Notes under the pieces: generated by a model
What the model was told of the DNA's origin: nothing
Databases searched by the model: none
The model's input: only the letters and a program-made list of their open reading frames with translations
Translations under genes and position numbers: made by a program
From: Puccinia triticina
Lineage: Eukaryota > Basidiomycota > Pucciniomycetes > Pucciniales > Pucciniaceae
Length of the DNA: 64,000 nt
Reading direction: 5' to 3'
Assembly (NCBI RefSeq): GCF_026914185.1
Contig: NC_070561.1
Span: forward strand, 7,750,001 to 7,814,000
Shown here: positions 23,191 through 35,739 of the stretch, piece after piece
How the letters are laid out: each line of letters starts with the position of its first letter
Position numbering within the stretch: position 1 is the stretch's first letter

Positions 23191-24514
23191 GTTGGCAATG
23201 ACCCCCAGCGCGCCGCAAGGGCATTATGCAAAGGGGGGCCAACAAATATAACCCCCCAAACTGCGCAAATGCAACAGCGGAGGGGCCTGAGCCGAACCTC
23301 TAGCTGGAAGTGCAGCGCAGCGGTTCGACTGAGGAACAAATCAACCCTCAACAAGCCTGCTTTTTATACTTGACACCTCATGGCCTCAAACACCAGCCTC
23401 GCCCAACGGATGTCAAGCCAGCAATCACCACAAGTTACAAGCCCGGCGCCATTTTCCCCACCATGCCCATGGCCCTGCCTGCGCCTTGCCTGACTGAATC
23501 TGACAACCTGCCCAACTTATGTAGCTGCCCCGGCGCCACAGACACGGTATCCTCGCCAAGGTCACACCCATCGTATCCTTGCCAGCGCTACACCCACCCA
23601 CCGTAAAAATGCTTGCGTTAAGCTTAGTTGGACAAGCAGCTGAGCGGATCCCAAAACCTTGTCAAACAAACTTGTCCTGGTCTTGTTCACCTCCGCCTGC
23701 TTGGGATATGGCTCTGTGCTTGAGTGTATGCTGTTCAACATCCCCCTCTTATAGAACACTAAAGACAACTTCCTCCTGGTCACCAGCTCGCCTCGATGGA
23801 CTGAAACATAAGTCACTCAATTAACTGTAATTTACTGATCTGTGGAGGCCTTACCCCGCTCTTGGCAACAAGCACGCTGACGGTGCGAACCTGATGGAGT
23901 AAAAGCAATCATTGGTTGCACTGACAGGCGCCTCGCTTGCCGTGCCCTCGCCCGCCCATCCAATTTTCCAGGTCCTCATGGCCTCGTCCAACTGCAGCCC
24001 TCCTTCTTGTCCAAATCGCGTAGCTGCGGCTGGGTCGCTGGCCTCATCTTGGGCTTACAGTGTTGGCTGCTCTTGTGGCAGATGGGAAGTCGCCAGATTC
24101 CCTTGATCAGTCCCGGATCCTTTAAAAAACAGAACTGGCATCTAAAACAGTGATAAACTCCCTGTCCGCCCTCCTCCGGGTGAAGTTAATCACACATGTT
24201 GTGATACCTGGACCTTCTTGATCCATTTGATCCTAGCCATGGTGAAAAACAACAGCGCAGCGGAGAGAATGCTGGTGCCTAAGTGGTAGCTATCATAATC
24301 ACTTGGCTGGCCTTTGCAACAGCTATGCTGGAAGCTTAAGAACCTTTGCACCCCCAAGAGCGGATCACATCACTCAGCCTCAATTCTCCAGGCAATTTGC
24401 AAGGTCTATGTATTCTATTGAGCTTTAATGCAACACAGCTTCTTTGGTTTCAGTTTGGGTGATGTCAATTCTAAAAGTGTGAACAGCCACTTGAGACTTT
24501 CTATTTGCTATCCA
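23191..24514. other. gene-free stretch
   Basis: GC-richer than its surroundings to about 24100, with several short overlapping open frames but no domain, splice pattern or repeat that I can defend. It may hold decayed transposon or LTR sequence. Confidence 0.45.
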
Positions 24515-24522
24515 AATATTTA

Positions 24523-26878
24523 GGGTCAGCCTAAATGCACTCCAAAAAAATCCCAAAAGCACTCCAAAAGTGAGTGTATGGAGTGTGCACTCCAATGATT
24601 GTTGGAGTACAGACTAGAGTACTCCAAGTCAATTGGAGTCCGGAACTGGGGACTCACAACTCTTTGGAGTGCACCACAAAGAACTCCAGTGGCCAGGAAA
24701 TGTAATGAGTGCCCATGAGTCTCACTCCATCAGATTGGAGTGCATTCCCCCAGCACTCCATTCCTGATATTTCTCCTCCTCAAAAGGGGAGTGCCTACAA
24801 CTTCAACCGGGCTATGTACAAACACACCCCACTTGACCCTCCTGATATCCATGACCGGTACAGACCGGCATTGAGCGGATTAACATCTCCTCTCAATGAC
24901 CGGTCTGTACCGGACCGCCAATCATTGAGGGAAATCACCGCAGACCGGTCATCGAGGGGAGTAACATCTCCTCTTGATGACCGGTCTGTGCCGGTCACCA
25001 ACCTCTCGATGACCAGCGCGGACCGGTCACACCTCCCGATGACCGGCACAGACCGGTCATCAAGGGGACTCACACCTCGATGATTGGTCACACCGGTCAT
25101 CGAGCCTAAGAACACCTCCTCTCGATGATCGGTCAGTCCGGTCATTGAGGGTAATAACACCTCTCGATGACCGGTCATCACCGGTCATCGAGGTGAGTCA
25201 CATCTCTTGATGACCGGTCAGACCGGTCATCGAGGGTAATAACACCTCTCGATGACCGGTGATGACCGGTCATCGAGGGGAATAACACCTCCTCTGGATG
25301 ACCGGTGTGTACCGGCCATCGAGGGGAGGTGCTACTCTCGATGACCGGTCGGTCTGACCGGTCATCGAGAGGAGGTGCTACTCCCCTTGGTGACCGGCAC
25401 AGACCGGTCATCGAGAGGAGGTGCTACTCCCCTCGGTGACCGGCACAGACCGGTCATTGAGAGGAGGTGCTACTCCCCTCGGTGACCGGCACAGACCGGT
25501 CATCGAGGGGACTCACACCTCTCGATGACCGGTGATGACCGGTCATCGAGAGGACTCACACCTCCCGATGACCGGCACAGACCGGTCATCGAGAGGACTC
25601 ACACCTCTCAATGACCGGTGATGACTGGTCATTGAGAGGACTCACACCTCCCGATGACCGGCACAGACCGGTCATCGAGAGGACTCACACCTCTCGATGA
25701 CCGGTGGTGACCGGTCATCGAGTTGAGTCACATCTCTCGATGACCGGTCTGTGCCGGTCATCGAGGGGAGTAACATCTCCTCTCAATGACCGGTCAGACC
25801 GACCGGTCATCAAAAGTAGCACCTCCCCTTGATGACTGGTACACACCGGTCATCCAGAGGAGGTGTTATTCCCCTCAATGACCGGTCATCACCGGTCATC
25901 GAGAGGTGTGAGTCCCCTCGATGACCGGTCTGTGCCGGTCATCGAGGGGAGTAACATCTCCTCTCGATGACCGGTCAGACCGACCGGTCATCGAAAGGAG
26001 CACCTCCCCTCGATGACTGGTACACACCGGTAATCCAGAGGAGGTGTTATTCCCCTCAATGACCGGTCATCACCGGTCATCGAGAGGTGTGAGTCCCCTC
26101 GATGACCGGTCTGACCGGTCATTGAGAGATGTGACTCACCTCAATGACCGGTGATGACCGGTCATTGAGAGGTGTTATTACCCTTGATGACCGGACTGAC
26201 CAATCATCGAGAGGTGTGAGTCCCCTCGATGACCGGTCTGACCAATCATCAAGAGGTGTGAGTCCTCTCGATGACCGGTAAAGACCGGTCATCGGTAGGT
26301 GTGACTGATGACCGGTCCGCGCCGGTCATCGAGAGGTGGGAGTCCCCTTGATGACCGGTAAAGACCGGTCATCGAGAGTAGCACCTCCCCTCGATGGCCG
26401 GTACACACCGGTCATCGAGAGGTGTGACTGACTGTTGACCGGTCCGCGCGGGTCATCGAGAGGTATGAGTCCTCTGGATGAACGGTTGTGTAAGTCCTCT
26501 CAATGACCGGTCCAGACCGGTCATTGAGGGGTGCAATTGCTGTGGGCACTCCAAAAAAAAGGAGACTTGGAGTGCACCCCAATGCACTCCATTTGCTATT
26601 TGTCAGCTGGAGTGCAAAGCCAAATCCTTCACTGAAAAGGTGGAGTGCTTGGGCTTTCACTCCATTTTTTTTGGAGTGCATCTAGCTGCACTCCCCTATT
26701 TTGGTCAATTTTGGAGTACCCAGTTGTGTACTCCAATAAACATGGAGTGCCCATCTGGGGACTCCATGTTTTGGGAGTACAAAATCAAGGCACTCCAACT
26801 TTTTTGGAGTGCTGGCCCCCCAAAGCCAAAAATGTGGAGTGCACGAAGTAAAAGTTTGGAGTGCATTTAGGCTGACCC
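24523..26878. mobile_element. 2.36-kb non-autonomous element packed with palindromic units
   Basis: The ends are 24-bp perfect inverted repeats beginning GGGTCAGCCTAAATGCACTC. The 8-bp sequence AATATTTA flanks both (24515-24522 and 26879-26886). Subterminal parts (24540-24730 and 26540-26870) repeat GGAGTGCACTCC-like motifs in both orientations. The middle (about 24870-26530) is an array of roughly 40-50-bp units, each an imperfect palindrome GATGACCGGT-nnnn-ACCGGTCATC joined by GAGAGGTGTGAGTCC-like or GAGGGGAGTAACATCTCC-like linkers. It encodes no protein. An 8-bp duplication suits hAT, P or Merlin-type transposases, but the GGGTC end does not match the common hAT end. Confidence 0.85.
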
Positions 26879-26886
26879 AATATTTA

Positions 26887-28616
26887 TGCAGATCAATTTT
26901 TTTGATGATCAGCCTTTCAGAAATCTTGCTTAATTTAATAAAAGATAGTATGGAAATAAAGAAGGAGTTGTGTTAAGATTGATAAATGGTCCCCAGAGGC
27001 ACAAAAATAAGACAACAGTGTAGGCCCCAGGATAACAGTAACCAACATGGAGCCTGGTTATGTGGAGCCAACTTGACCAGCTCCTCTTCTGTGTCTTCTG
27101 TAACCTTGTTGAAGTCCCAGGCTCCATCTTCCCCTACCCCAAAAATCTTTACTTGATCAACAATAAAACAATAATATGAAAATTGAGGAAAAACAATAAC
27201 ACACCAATGGGAAATGCACATCAAATAAAATTCAATGGTCTGCTTTCCTCAAACCAGGAAGAAAAGAGGCTTGGAATTTGGTTTTGCAGCGGCGCAGCCG
27301 CCTTGGACTCTAGTTTTACCTAAAATGACAGATAGGTTGGAATTTTTTGGGTGACCAGACACACTGATCCAACTCACTGTACATAAAATATGAAATCAGA
27401 AATTAGATGGACAAGGCTGTGAGCCAACCGACAAAACAATCCAAGCTTGGCTTGCAATGGGAACTGTCTTTTGGCTAGTGACACCCCCAGCAAAAAGATG
27501 ATTACTAACGCTCACGGTACATAAATGAATTAAATTGAAAATTGAAAGATTAAATTGAAAATTTAAAGGATAGACAAGGGGAGCCAATCCAAAAAAATCC
27601 TGGAGTGGATGAGCAGTTACGCACTACCCACCAAAATGTCTTGCACGGCGACATCTATAGGAGGTTTTTGGCAGAGCGCAGCTCCGAGAACCCCTGTGTC
27701 CACGCAGCCACAGAGACAGGCCCGGCGCTACAGGAGTCGCAATTTTGGAGTCCAACCAATCCATAGATTGGTCGGAGATGGGGTTGACTAGTGTCAAGCC
27801 TATCTACAGCGTGATCCGCTAGTAAGTATCCCAGAGCGGCCATGACGCAATGTGACCCTGTTCCCAACCACGAGTCTAGGTCAGGCTTGGTCCAGTTGAT
27901 CACCTTGATGGCCCCGTGGGCATCGTAGAACATCAGCCAGGACAACAAGGTTGGATGGAAGCTGATGGTGACCGGGGTGGCCTCAAAGGGCCCAATGAGC
28001 ATTGGTGAGGGCGGGCATAAGAGGCTCAACGCGGAAAAGCTCTTCCGCGCCGTAGGCTGGTCAGATCAGTTTGGCAGCCGCCATCTAACCGGAATACCGG
28101 AGGTGGCACCCAGAGCTTGTGTTGCTTGTGCTATCAAGGCCACCCCCCGACGGTACAAGTAGACACTAAATTGCCCGGTTGAATCTCCCAGCCGTAATAC
28201 TTTTCCCATCAGGAGTGGACCACCGGTGACCAGTGGGAACCCTCTCAGGTTACCTTGGAGCTTGGGAGTTGTTTTCATTGCCAGGCGCCCCCGCCTCGGC
28301 AGCCCCAAATGGGGTGGAGTCCACGGGCCGAGGAACAAAGGGCAAGTTCTATGATTGACGTCTTGAGACTCGCACAGTGACGTTTAATACACCCATAACA
28401 TCTTGAGACTCGCACAGTGACGTTTACACCCCAAACGTCACATGGATGAAGTTTGGACTGATGAACAGCATGTCAGTTGACAATGGTTTCTGCAAGGTGA
28501 ACCCCACGCACAAGGTCACGTTGACGTTTGACACAAAACGTCAGCCGTTTGCATGTAGTGTTAGCCATTGGGTTACATGACTTGTAACTATCATTGTAGA
28601 CACATGGAAAATGTGT
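26887..28616. other. gene-free stretch with a candidate Helitron 3' end (plus orientation)
   Basis: At 27286-27313 a hairpin GCGGCGCAGCCGC is followed by CTTGGACT and CTAG, then T, as in Helitron 3' ends. Between 27650 and 28340 minus-strand frames look like decayed coding sequence but match nothing I know. At 28357-28381 and 28402-28425 CTTGAGACTCGCACAGTGAC is repeated, next to TGACGTTT/AAACGTCA inverted motifs. Confidence 0.45.
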
Positions 28617-28916
28617 GCTTTGGCACACTCCTAGAAACGGAGTGTGCTTTGGCACACTCCTAGAAACGGAGTGTGCTTTGGCACACTCCTAGAAACGGAG
28701 TGTGCTTTGGCACACTCCTAGAAACGGAGTGTGCTTTGGCACACTCCTAGAAACGGAGTGTGCTTTGGCACACTCCTAGAAACGGAGTGTGCTTTGGCAC
28801 ACTCCTAGAAACGGAGTGTGCTTTGGCACACTCCTAGAAACGGAGTGTGCTTTGGCACACTCCTAGAAACGGAGTGTGCTTTGGCACACTCCTAGAAACG
28901 GAGTGTGCTTTGGCAA
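28617..28916 (+). repeat. 29-bp hairpin satellite array 2 (about 10 units)
   Basis: Same 29-bp unit and spacer (TAGAAAC) as the array at 13609-14523, same orientation, almost no variation. It begins and ends abruptly in unrelated sequence (left TGGAAAAT; right AAGGAAGGCAGG). Confidence 0.95.
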
Positions 28917-31867
28917 GGAAGGCAGGTGGTAACCCGTTTGGTATCTGTAGCCCGGCTACACTATGCCCATCATCAGCACAAGCTCCCAAGCCTGACCTGG
29001 CTTGTTGTCCTCCAGACCCCCCTTCTTTCTATCAACTAGAGACCATGTCACACGCAGAAATTGAGGTGTGGAGGTTCCCAGCCTGCACCACCAAGACAAG
29101 AACTTTAATTTGTCGGATGGGAACCAATGAAGCATAGGAAAGAAAGCCCACTGGTACAGGGGTACCCTACCAGTGGAAGACTTCTCTTCCACTCAAGTTG
29201 GTGTGGTGTGAACATCTTCAGATAATCTGGAGACCAATGCCCAGTGCATGGGCCCTACACCGTGAAAGCGCTTTGGGCTCCCTTGGACTGAAAAGCTAAC
29301 AACAGAAGCCAACCTGTTGGGCTGCAAGGAAGCATTTTGTTGGGGTCTTGCAAGGCAGTATGGTTGGATTTTTTAGTTGAAGCAGCACAATCACTGCTTC
29401 TAACCTATGCCAACTGCCCCATGTACGTAAAGGAGCAATCTGAAAGTTGTACATAATGTTTGGCTTTGGTATCTTAATCCTATGTAATGAACTTGCATTC
29501 AAATGTCAACAGTGATCCTTTAGCAGAGGAAATTCATCATAAGAGCAGGGTTGAACATATATCTATTGAACCTGGAGGCTGGAGTGCTTCTCCTTGCACA
29601 CCTGTAACTTGAACAGAAGTCCACATACCCTTCAAACAAATCTCAAACATGCCCATCTTCATCCATGCATTAAGTCTTATACCCTACTCCACATCCCCCT
29701 GTCCACCAACACCTGACAAAGCAATTGGGGTCACTGCGGATTTCCTCTTCAGCTGGTATATTTTTTCCTTTGGTTGGCACAAACAAGCCCTCCCCATGCG
29801 AGTCATCAAAATTCTCCACAAAGAATGTGGGTTGCTTCCCTTCAGTCTTTGGTGTCAGCGCATCAGGAGCAACCTCCTTCCCTGTTGCATCCACCCACCT
29901 GACTCATTCCAAATCAATGACCCATTCATGCGCTCCCTTTATTGTCTCACTGCTGCCATCTGAGAAACTGCTTTACAAAAGGCTCATTGGATCTACAAGG
30001 ATCCAACTAGGAGCTCAGTTGAGAGCCATGCAGGTGAGAACCAGCTATGAGTACCAGAAGCCAACATCAATTGGCTCCGGATGCGGAACAGGATGCCACA
30101 AGCAACTGAAGGGAAGTATATCAACTACCCATTTGCAATGCAATTCATGCTTTGCCATCCTCAAGAAAAAACAGCTGAGCAACCAACTATGAGGTGCCAG
30201 ATGAGTTTGATGACACTAGACAAACGGGTCAATTCTGAGCTTTGCGCAAGACATGACTCTTGGAGCAGCTCTGATGATGAGTATCACCCAAACAATCCTC
30301 AGTTTGATGGCTATTTGCCAGTCCTGTTTCACTCACAATCTCAAAAACCCCAATTGCAGGCAAGCGGAAACAACAGGTTTACTTATAATGGACTTGGCTT
30401 CAATCTACCTGATTCACTGGAGAGAATTTGCCGCTCATGGATTGAAAACGCATCATGAGGCCCAAACAATCAGGTCTTCTTCCAGAAATAATACTCTTAC
30501 AAGGAAATCAGAATTCTGCTCTGGCCATTGTTTCCTGATCAGCATCAACATCCCACACCAAGAGTACAGTCAACTTGAGCAATATTGTAGAGGTTAGTTT
30601 ATTTTTTCATTCTAATTTTGTTACCCACCATTCTGAACCTAAATCATTGCATTTTCTCTTTCTAGTTGGTCAAAGGTGACCGGTTTCTGATTTTTGTTGG
30701 CCCCAAGGGGGGAATCAAAGAAGCTGTTGTACAAATCAACATCAAATGTATGTGGGCTAGCAAAAGGGATGTCATACCCAGGATATATGCAGACAAAAAG
30801 TACATAATTCCCAATCCATGCAAAGGGTAAGTGGCTCCCTATTCCTGAAAAGCACATGATGGTAAGCTTTGAACAGCCTTTTTGACTTATCCAAATTGTA
30901 CAGATACCCCCATTGTGTTCAGCAGTGTGGAAATACACTTTGGGGGAATAGAGCTTAGAGAGGGATGAGTGCGTGAAGGACTGCCTTTCAGGTTGGAAGA
31001 GTAATATGGAACAAGAATAAGAGTATGGACTCTAAAAGAAAAGTGTGGCTGATGAAGTATTGAGAATAGTACTTTCTAGACAAAATGATAGGACAAGGAT
31101 CAGGGCATTGACATTTATTTGGATCTTTTAGTTTTTCAGAGCTAGCTGCAAGAATGAGCATATCTGGGGTTTATCTAGTGTGTTGGTTGTCCTCATTGGG
31201 CAGAATTCATGTTTGAGAAGCTCCAGACATGCTATAATCATGGTCAAGCAAGATTCTGCAGACATTGTACCTCTTGGCAATCTCATGGTAAGATCCAGCT
31301 TTCCAAGAGTTTCAAATTCCTCCTGTAAATCTAGCTTGCCAAGAGGAGTACATACCTCTCTGGAAGAGGCAATTTGACCAGTGGCTTTTTCACATGTTGA
31401 AGGACATTCTGAAGACTGATTTTGTAGGGCACATCCATTGTGACAATCAGTTGTCAGTCAAAGTAGCTGGTTCCATCAATGCTTAAAATAATTGTGTACA
31501 TGCTGTGCAGACAGGTATTTCTACATTACTAATCAACTGTTGTAATATAAACTGATGACTTCTCCTGGATTCCCACCAGTGAACAAAAAGCTGTCATTTT
31601 TCCCAAGAGCCCTCCCCCCAGAGTTATTTTGGAGAATGAGGATTTTCCTTCTCAGCATGGTATAATGGACCAAGTTTTTTTTTTCTTCTTGCTTCCTCTT
31701 CCGCTATCCTCTCCTGTGTGACGATTTTTCCTATCAATTTTTTTTCTTCTTCTTCACCCTCCTATCTTACTCTAATTTCTTTAATGGTTTTTTTCTACAC
31801 TTTTTTTCTTTTTCTTGTTTCTTTCTTGCTTTTTGTCTCTTCTCTTTTCTCCAATCAGCCTATGTTG
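28917..31867. other. degenerate stretch with an LTR fragment at 30943-31080
   Basis: Sequence at 30943-31080 aligns with the start of the solo LTR at 41586-42544 (shared AATAGAGCTT.AGAGGGAT and AAGAGTATGGACTCT), so it is a fragment of that family. Elsewhere, short frames at 29670-29894 (minus) and 30190-30458 (plus, DEYHPNNPQFDGYLPVLF) look protein-like but lack starts, introns or known domains. The region 31680-31850 is pyrimidine-rich. Confidence 0.4.
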
Positions 31868-32062
31868 TACAGTCAAACTTGTGAAAGGGCATACTCGTGA
31901 AACCACATAACCCCCCATACCACATAGGGGTTTCATTCCACCGCAGTTGGTGCAGGCCAAAATTTGTTTTTTTGGGGCTATACCGCATGACGGCATACCA
32001 CATACCTGTTTGGACCCAAAACCAGGGTACCAGTTTGCTATAACCACATAGTTTACCACCCC
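31868..32062. repeat. MITE-like CACATA/CCGCATA repeat, copy 1
   Basis: It starts TACAGTCAAACTTGTGAAA and contains repeated ACCACATA and TACCGCAT motifs. The inverted complement of a closely similar start ends the element near 48072, so the two share a terminal sequence. The other end is not clearly defined. Confidence 0.45.
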
Positions 32063-32326
32063 TAGTGGTTGAGTTGTCTAATCTCTTCTCATCAACTTTA
32101 TACCGGCACACCTCAAAAAACTCAGATTTTCTCTTTAAAATGATTGCCAGCATAATCAATCTTGCCGAATATCGCGGGAGGTCCAACAGGCAGTCAAATG
32201 GTCAGTCAAACAGGCAAGAAGTTTGGAATCAGTCTACAAGACATTGGAAACTGGTGGGTCATCATGTGAGATTTTGACGCAATTCACACCTTTTTCATCT
32301 TCTTTTTACTGTAATTTGATGCAGAG

Positions 32327-32707
32327 ATGAATGAAGAAACTACCCTCGGCCCACTTCAACAACACTTGGTGGAAGTCTACACCAATCATTGTATTCCAAA
32401 GCAAGTCTTACAGGCTGTAGTACATAATCTTGCTAAAAAGCAATGTGGACTATGGATTTTGTGGAATACTCATTGTGTTAAGCTGCTCAACTGGAGTAAG
32501 AAGTGGATCGATTCACAGCATCCTGATTTTGATCTGACCAAAGATTGGAATTCAGTCATCATTTGTTCTCGATCAATCTTGGAACAGCTAACAAGTTACC
32601 AATTGATAATTTTTGAGCCTGAATCAGAAGATGAAAATGAAGAAGATGACCAACCACAACTCAACCAGTTCCAACACCATGAATATCAAATTGAAGAAGA
32701 AATTTAG
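32327..32707 (+). CDS. small hypothetical protein (126 residues)
   Basis: The ATG follows a TTTGATGCAG that looks like a splice acceptor, so an upstream exon is likely (the frame at about 32140-32270 is a candidate, but I could not find a frame-keeping junction). The protein has a mixed helical body (LVEVYTNHCIPKQVLQ, WILWNTHCVKLLNWSKKW, LTKDWNSVIICSRSILEQL) and an acidic tail (ESEDENEEDDQ). No signal peptide, membrane span or motif is recognised. It could be a transposon-derived reading frame; it stands alone in degenerate DNA. Confidence 0.35.
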   Translation: MNEETTLGPLQQHLVEVYTNHCIPKQVLQAVVHNLAKKQCGLWILWNTHCVKLLNWSKKWIDSQHPDFDLTKDWNSVIICSRSILEQLTSYQLIIFEPESEDENEEDDQPQLNQFQHHEYQIEEEI

Positions 32708-33189
32708 CTATACCTAATTCTTGTATCATGGATTCCAGAAACAAAAATCAAATCAATCTTTTTTTGAGTGAAAACTAGTTGGCTCTCCAAGAACTGGTCT
32801 TTTTTGTACAGTAAACCTGCACCATTATCAAAACACCAGAATCCAAAACTTAGACCAAGAAATGTGGCAACTTAGTAATTATATTGTTATGATGGATGCT
32901 TTATCTGTGTGATTTGTGTAATTTAACTACCAACTTGATCCACCTTGATCCACCATAACCTGTTGGGTTACAAGCAACAGCTATTTAATTGGCATATGGT
33001 TATAATAACCTTTTTCTTTTTTTTCAATGCTGTAGTGACACTAATTTATTGCTTGGATAACACAAAAATTAGGCATCAAGTGCAAGCAGTATTCGCGCCC
33101 TGGAAAATGGTGTGTCATCTGGCGCACTGCATACCTGATAATGTAAAAAGGATAAAACAAGATACAATAAATGGTTGAATAACTTATTG

Positions 33190-33610
33190 CACTAAAAATA
33201 GCTTTCCTAGCGCAGCGCAAATACACTGTTTTTTAGCGTAGCAGTAGCGCAATCAGGCGCATCGGCTACGCGCACAGGGATCAAAGCTATATTAGCTTTT
33301 ACGTTAGCGCAGATGGGCGCAATTGCGCTAACGCTTAGCACCCAGGGCGCAAAGAAGCGCGCGCAAAGCTGCGCTACAGCGTTTTTCGCGGCAAAAAAGC
33401 CTTTTCTTCCGCTAGAAGCGCCTTAGCGCAAAGTAGCGTATTGTAGCAGCTGTAGCAGAGTGCTAACGCTAAACAAAAATTGGTGCGCTGTTAGCCGGCT
33501 GAAAATTAGCACAGCGTGCGGCGCTAAGGCTATTCAAAAAGGCTGGTGCTTTTTGCTGCTACAGTAAAATTTAGGGCTAAAATAGCGTAGTTTATCCTAG
33601 CGGCCTATGT
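33190..33610. repeat. GCGCTA-rich self-complementary segment, MITE-like
   Basis: Dense TAGCGC/GCGCTA and TAGCGTAG motifs in both orientations, bounded by AT-rich DNA. Its left part (AGCGCAGCGCAAATACACTG) resembles the complement of the terminal sequence of the MITE at 43492-43967, suggesting a related or rearranged copy. Clear terminal repeats and target duplications were not found. Confidence 0.5.
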
Positions 33611-35739
33611 TTGTTGTAATCTTAAGGCTGAAATAATGTTAGTTTAATGTTACAGTCTCACAGTAAAGAAGGTTTTGATACAAGCATGCCTGCACCCACA
33701 CCCTTAAAAAAAGGGATTATTGCACAGCACACCTACCTTTAAACCAGCTAGATTAGAGATTGTGGAATCGCACCTGTTGTGGGTACCAGCCACATGCAAC
33801 AGGTGCCAGAGGGTCCGGGTGCTGGTGTGGGTTTCTGGAATTCTAAGTAAAATCTGGTGGGTACTGTTGAGTTAGACTCAGGTTTCTGTTTTCTGTTTTC
33901 TTTTTCTGCTTTACAAATGTCTCTTTCTTTTCACACACATATCACAGATTGCATGTAGTGTACCTGAGGAAGCGGTTGTGGAAGGAAATTCTCCTCATCC
34001 TTCCACAACCTGGTCCGCTCCCCACACCGTATCCCCTGTCCTCAGGTATGTAGCTTTCTTTCCTTTCTCATCCTCTTTCTTTTTCTTCTCTTCCTCTCTC
34101 TTGTTTTCTCTCAGCTTCATGACTGGTTTAATGAATCTCATCCTTCCATGAGACTTGTCTGCTCCCCACACGGTGTCAGCTGTCCTCAGTCCCAGTCTAG
34201 CTCATCAGGTACAGTAATTAAACCACAGCCGCCAGAACCTGCCCACTTCTTTGGCCAGAAGGTGGTATCCCTTCCAGTAGCAAAGGTTGTAAACCCAGGA
34301 AAACCAGGATGAACCCCTCCTGATTGCAGATGTTAGCCTCTGAGACCCAAAGGAAATCCTCCTGGTCACAGAGGTTATATTAACTAGGTGTTTCAGCAGC
34401 CAGATTGAATTTGCCTGACTGGGGACAGGGTTGTAACAGAGGTATTTTGCCTGTTTCTCCTGAGAGAAAAAGTAGAAAACAGGTTGCAGAAAGGACATAG
34501 GCATCCTGGCCTTTCTCCTGCAGATGGTGGGTCTGGGCATGGAAAAAATCTTCAAGTGGACATGTGCCATCTTTTGTTGGAAATCCACAAGTTCTCCTTC
34601 CCCTCTGAAAAACAAGCCAAATTGATATCAGAATCACGCAGGATTGGATCCAATATGGTGTCAACGCAGGAGTGGATTCAATATGGTGTCATCTCATGCA
34701 CTCAAGATGATTCTTTCTTTGAATTTGGATTGCATGAAACAATCCTACAGTACTGGCCTTTGTAATTTTTCCAGCTGGCTTTTGGTTGTTTTCACTGTCC
34801 ATTACTATGTGATAGTAAATATGCATAATCTACATAGTAAATATGCATACTATTCACATTATATACAACATGCAGGGTTTCTTGCCAAGGGCATGAGAGC
34901 CAAGCACTTCCAAAAAAGTCAGGTGTGCCCTGCACACCTTCTTCTTCAAAGGGTATGGGTGTGGGCTTGGGTGTGGGCTTGGGTGTGGGTTTGGGTTTGG
35001 GTGTGGGTGTGGGTGTGGGTGTGGAGGGTTTTTTTGCACATGTATATATCAGCATGCAATCAAGTTGTGATCTCACCAAAGAACATGATCTGGAAGGTTG
35101 CAAGACCAATCTCATACAGTTGTACATATCCCCTTGATGACCAGTCTGTACCAGTCATCAAGAGGGTTGTATGTTCTTGAATGGCTGGTCTGGTTTGGGG
35201 CAGGAATTCAAATTGCTCTTGTTAGTAGTGAGTACTCCATCAATTTTTTGATGCACAGGTGGAAGAGATTGGTCTGTAGAATTCTGCACCCCAAGATATA
35301 TTGTGGTGTAGGAAGTTTGGTAGTGCAAATGGTAATTTTTGGTAGTGCCTAAACCAGCATTGTGGGTAGTTAAGTTACTTGACTTTCTCCACGTAATTTT
35401 GGTAACATAAATATCCTTTTTGCGCATTCATTGAATTCCTGTCATTAGTAAAAAATGATTTTTTAGTCTTGCACATAACAAAACAGGCCTGATTCTGACA
35501 TATGTTTAACATTATGGCTGCAGAAGAATTCACTCAGCCCTCTGCACTAACACAAGGGCTAAGTTGAGCTCATTTTTGCCTAGCATCTCACTGGTGATGA
35601 GAGGGAGATGGGGAGCCAGTTAATGTTAGCCCTGATGGGTCTGTGTGAGCTGGAGGTGTTTTGGTGGTGGAGGGGGAAATAAATGTGCTTTATTTTGGTA
35701 CCAGTGGGGAATTTTGGGTGCCAGTGGGCTGGCTGAGCT
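33611..35739. other. gene-free; includes a GGGTGT microsatellite and a palindrome fragment
   Basis: At 34954-35025 TGGGTGTGGGCT/TGGGTG units repeat. At 35130-35162 a CTTGATGACCAGTCTGTACC..TCATCAAG palindrome matches the unit of the 24523-26878 element, so a small piece of that family lies here. Near 33980-34200 a C-rich segment (TCCGCTCCCCACAC) is present twice with divergence. No gene. Confidence 0.5.

Noticed and set aside
34954..35034. Telomere-like GGGTGT run
   Set aside because: The units are mixed (TGGGCT, TGGGTT, TGGGTG), short and internal; they are better described as a microsatellite.
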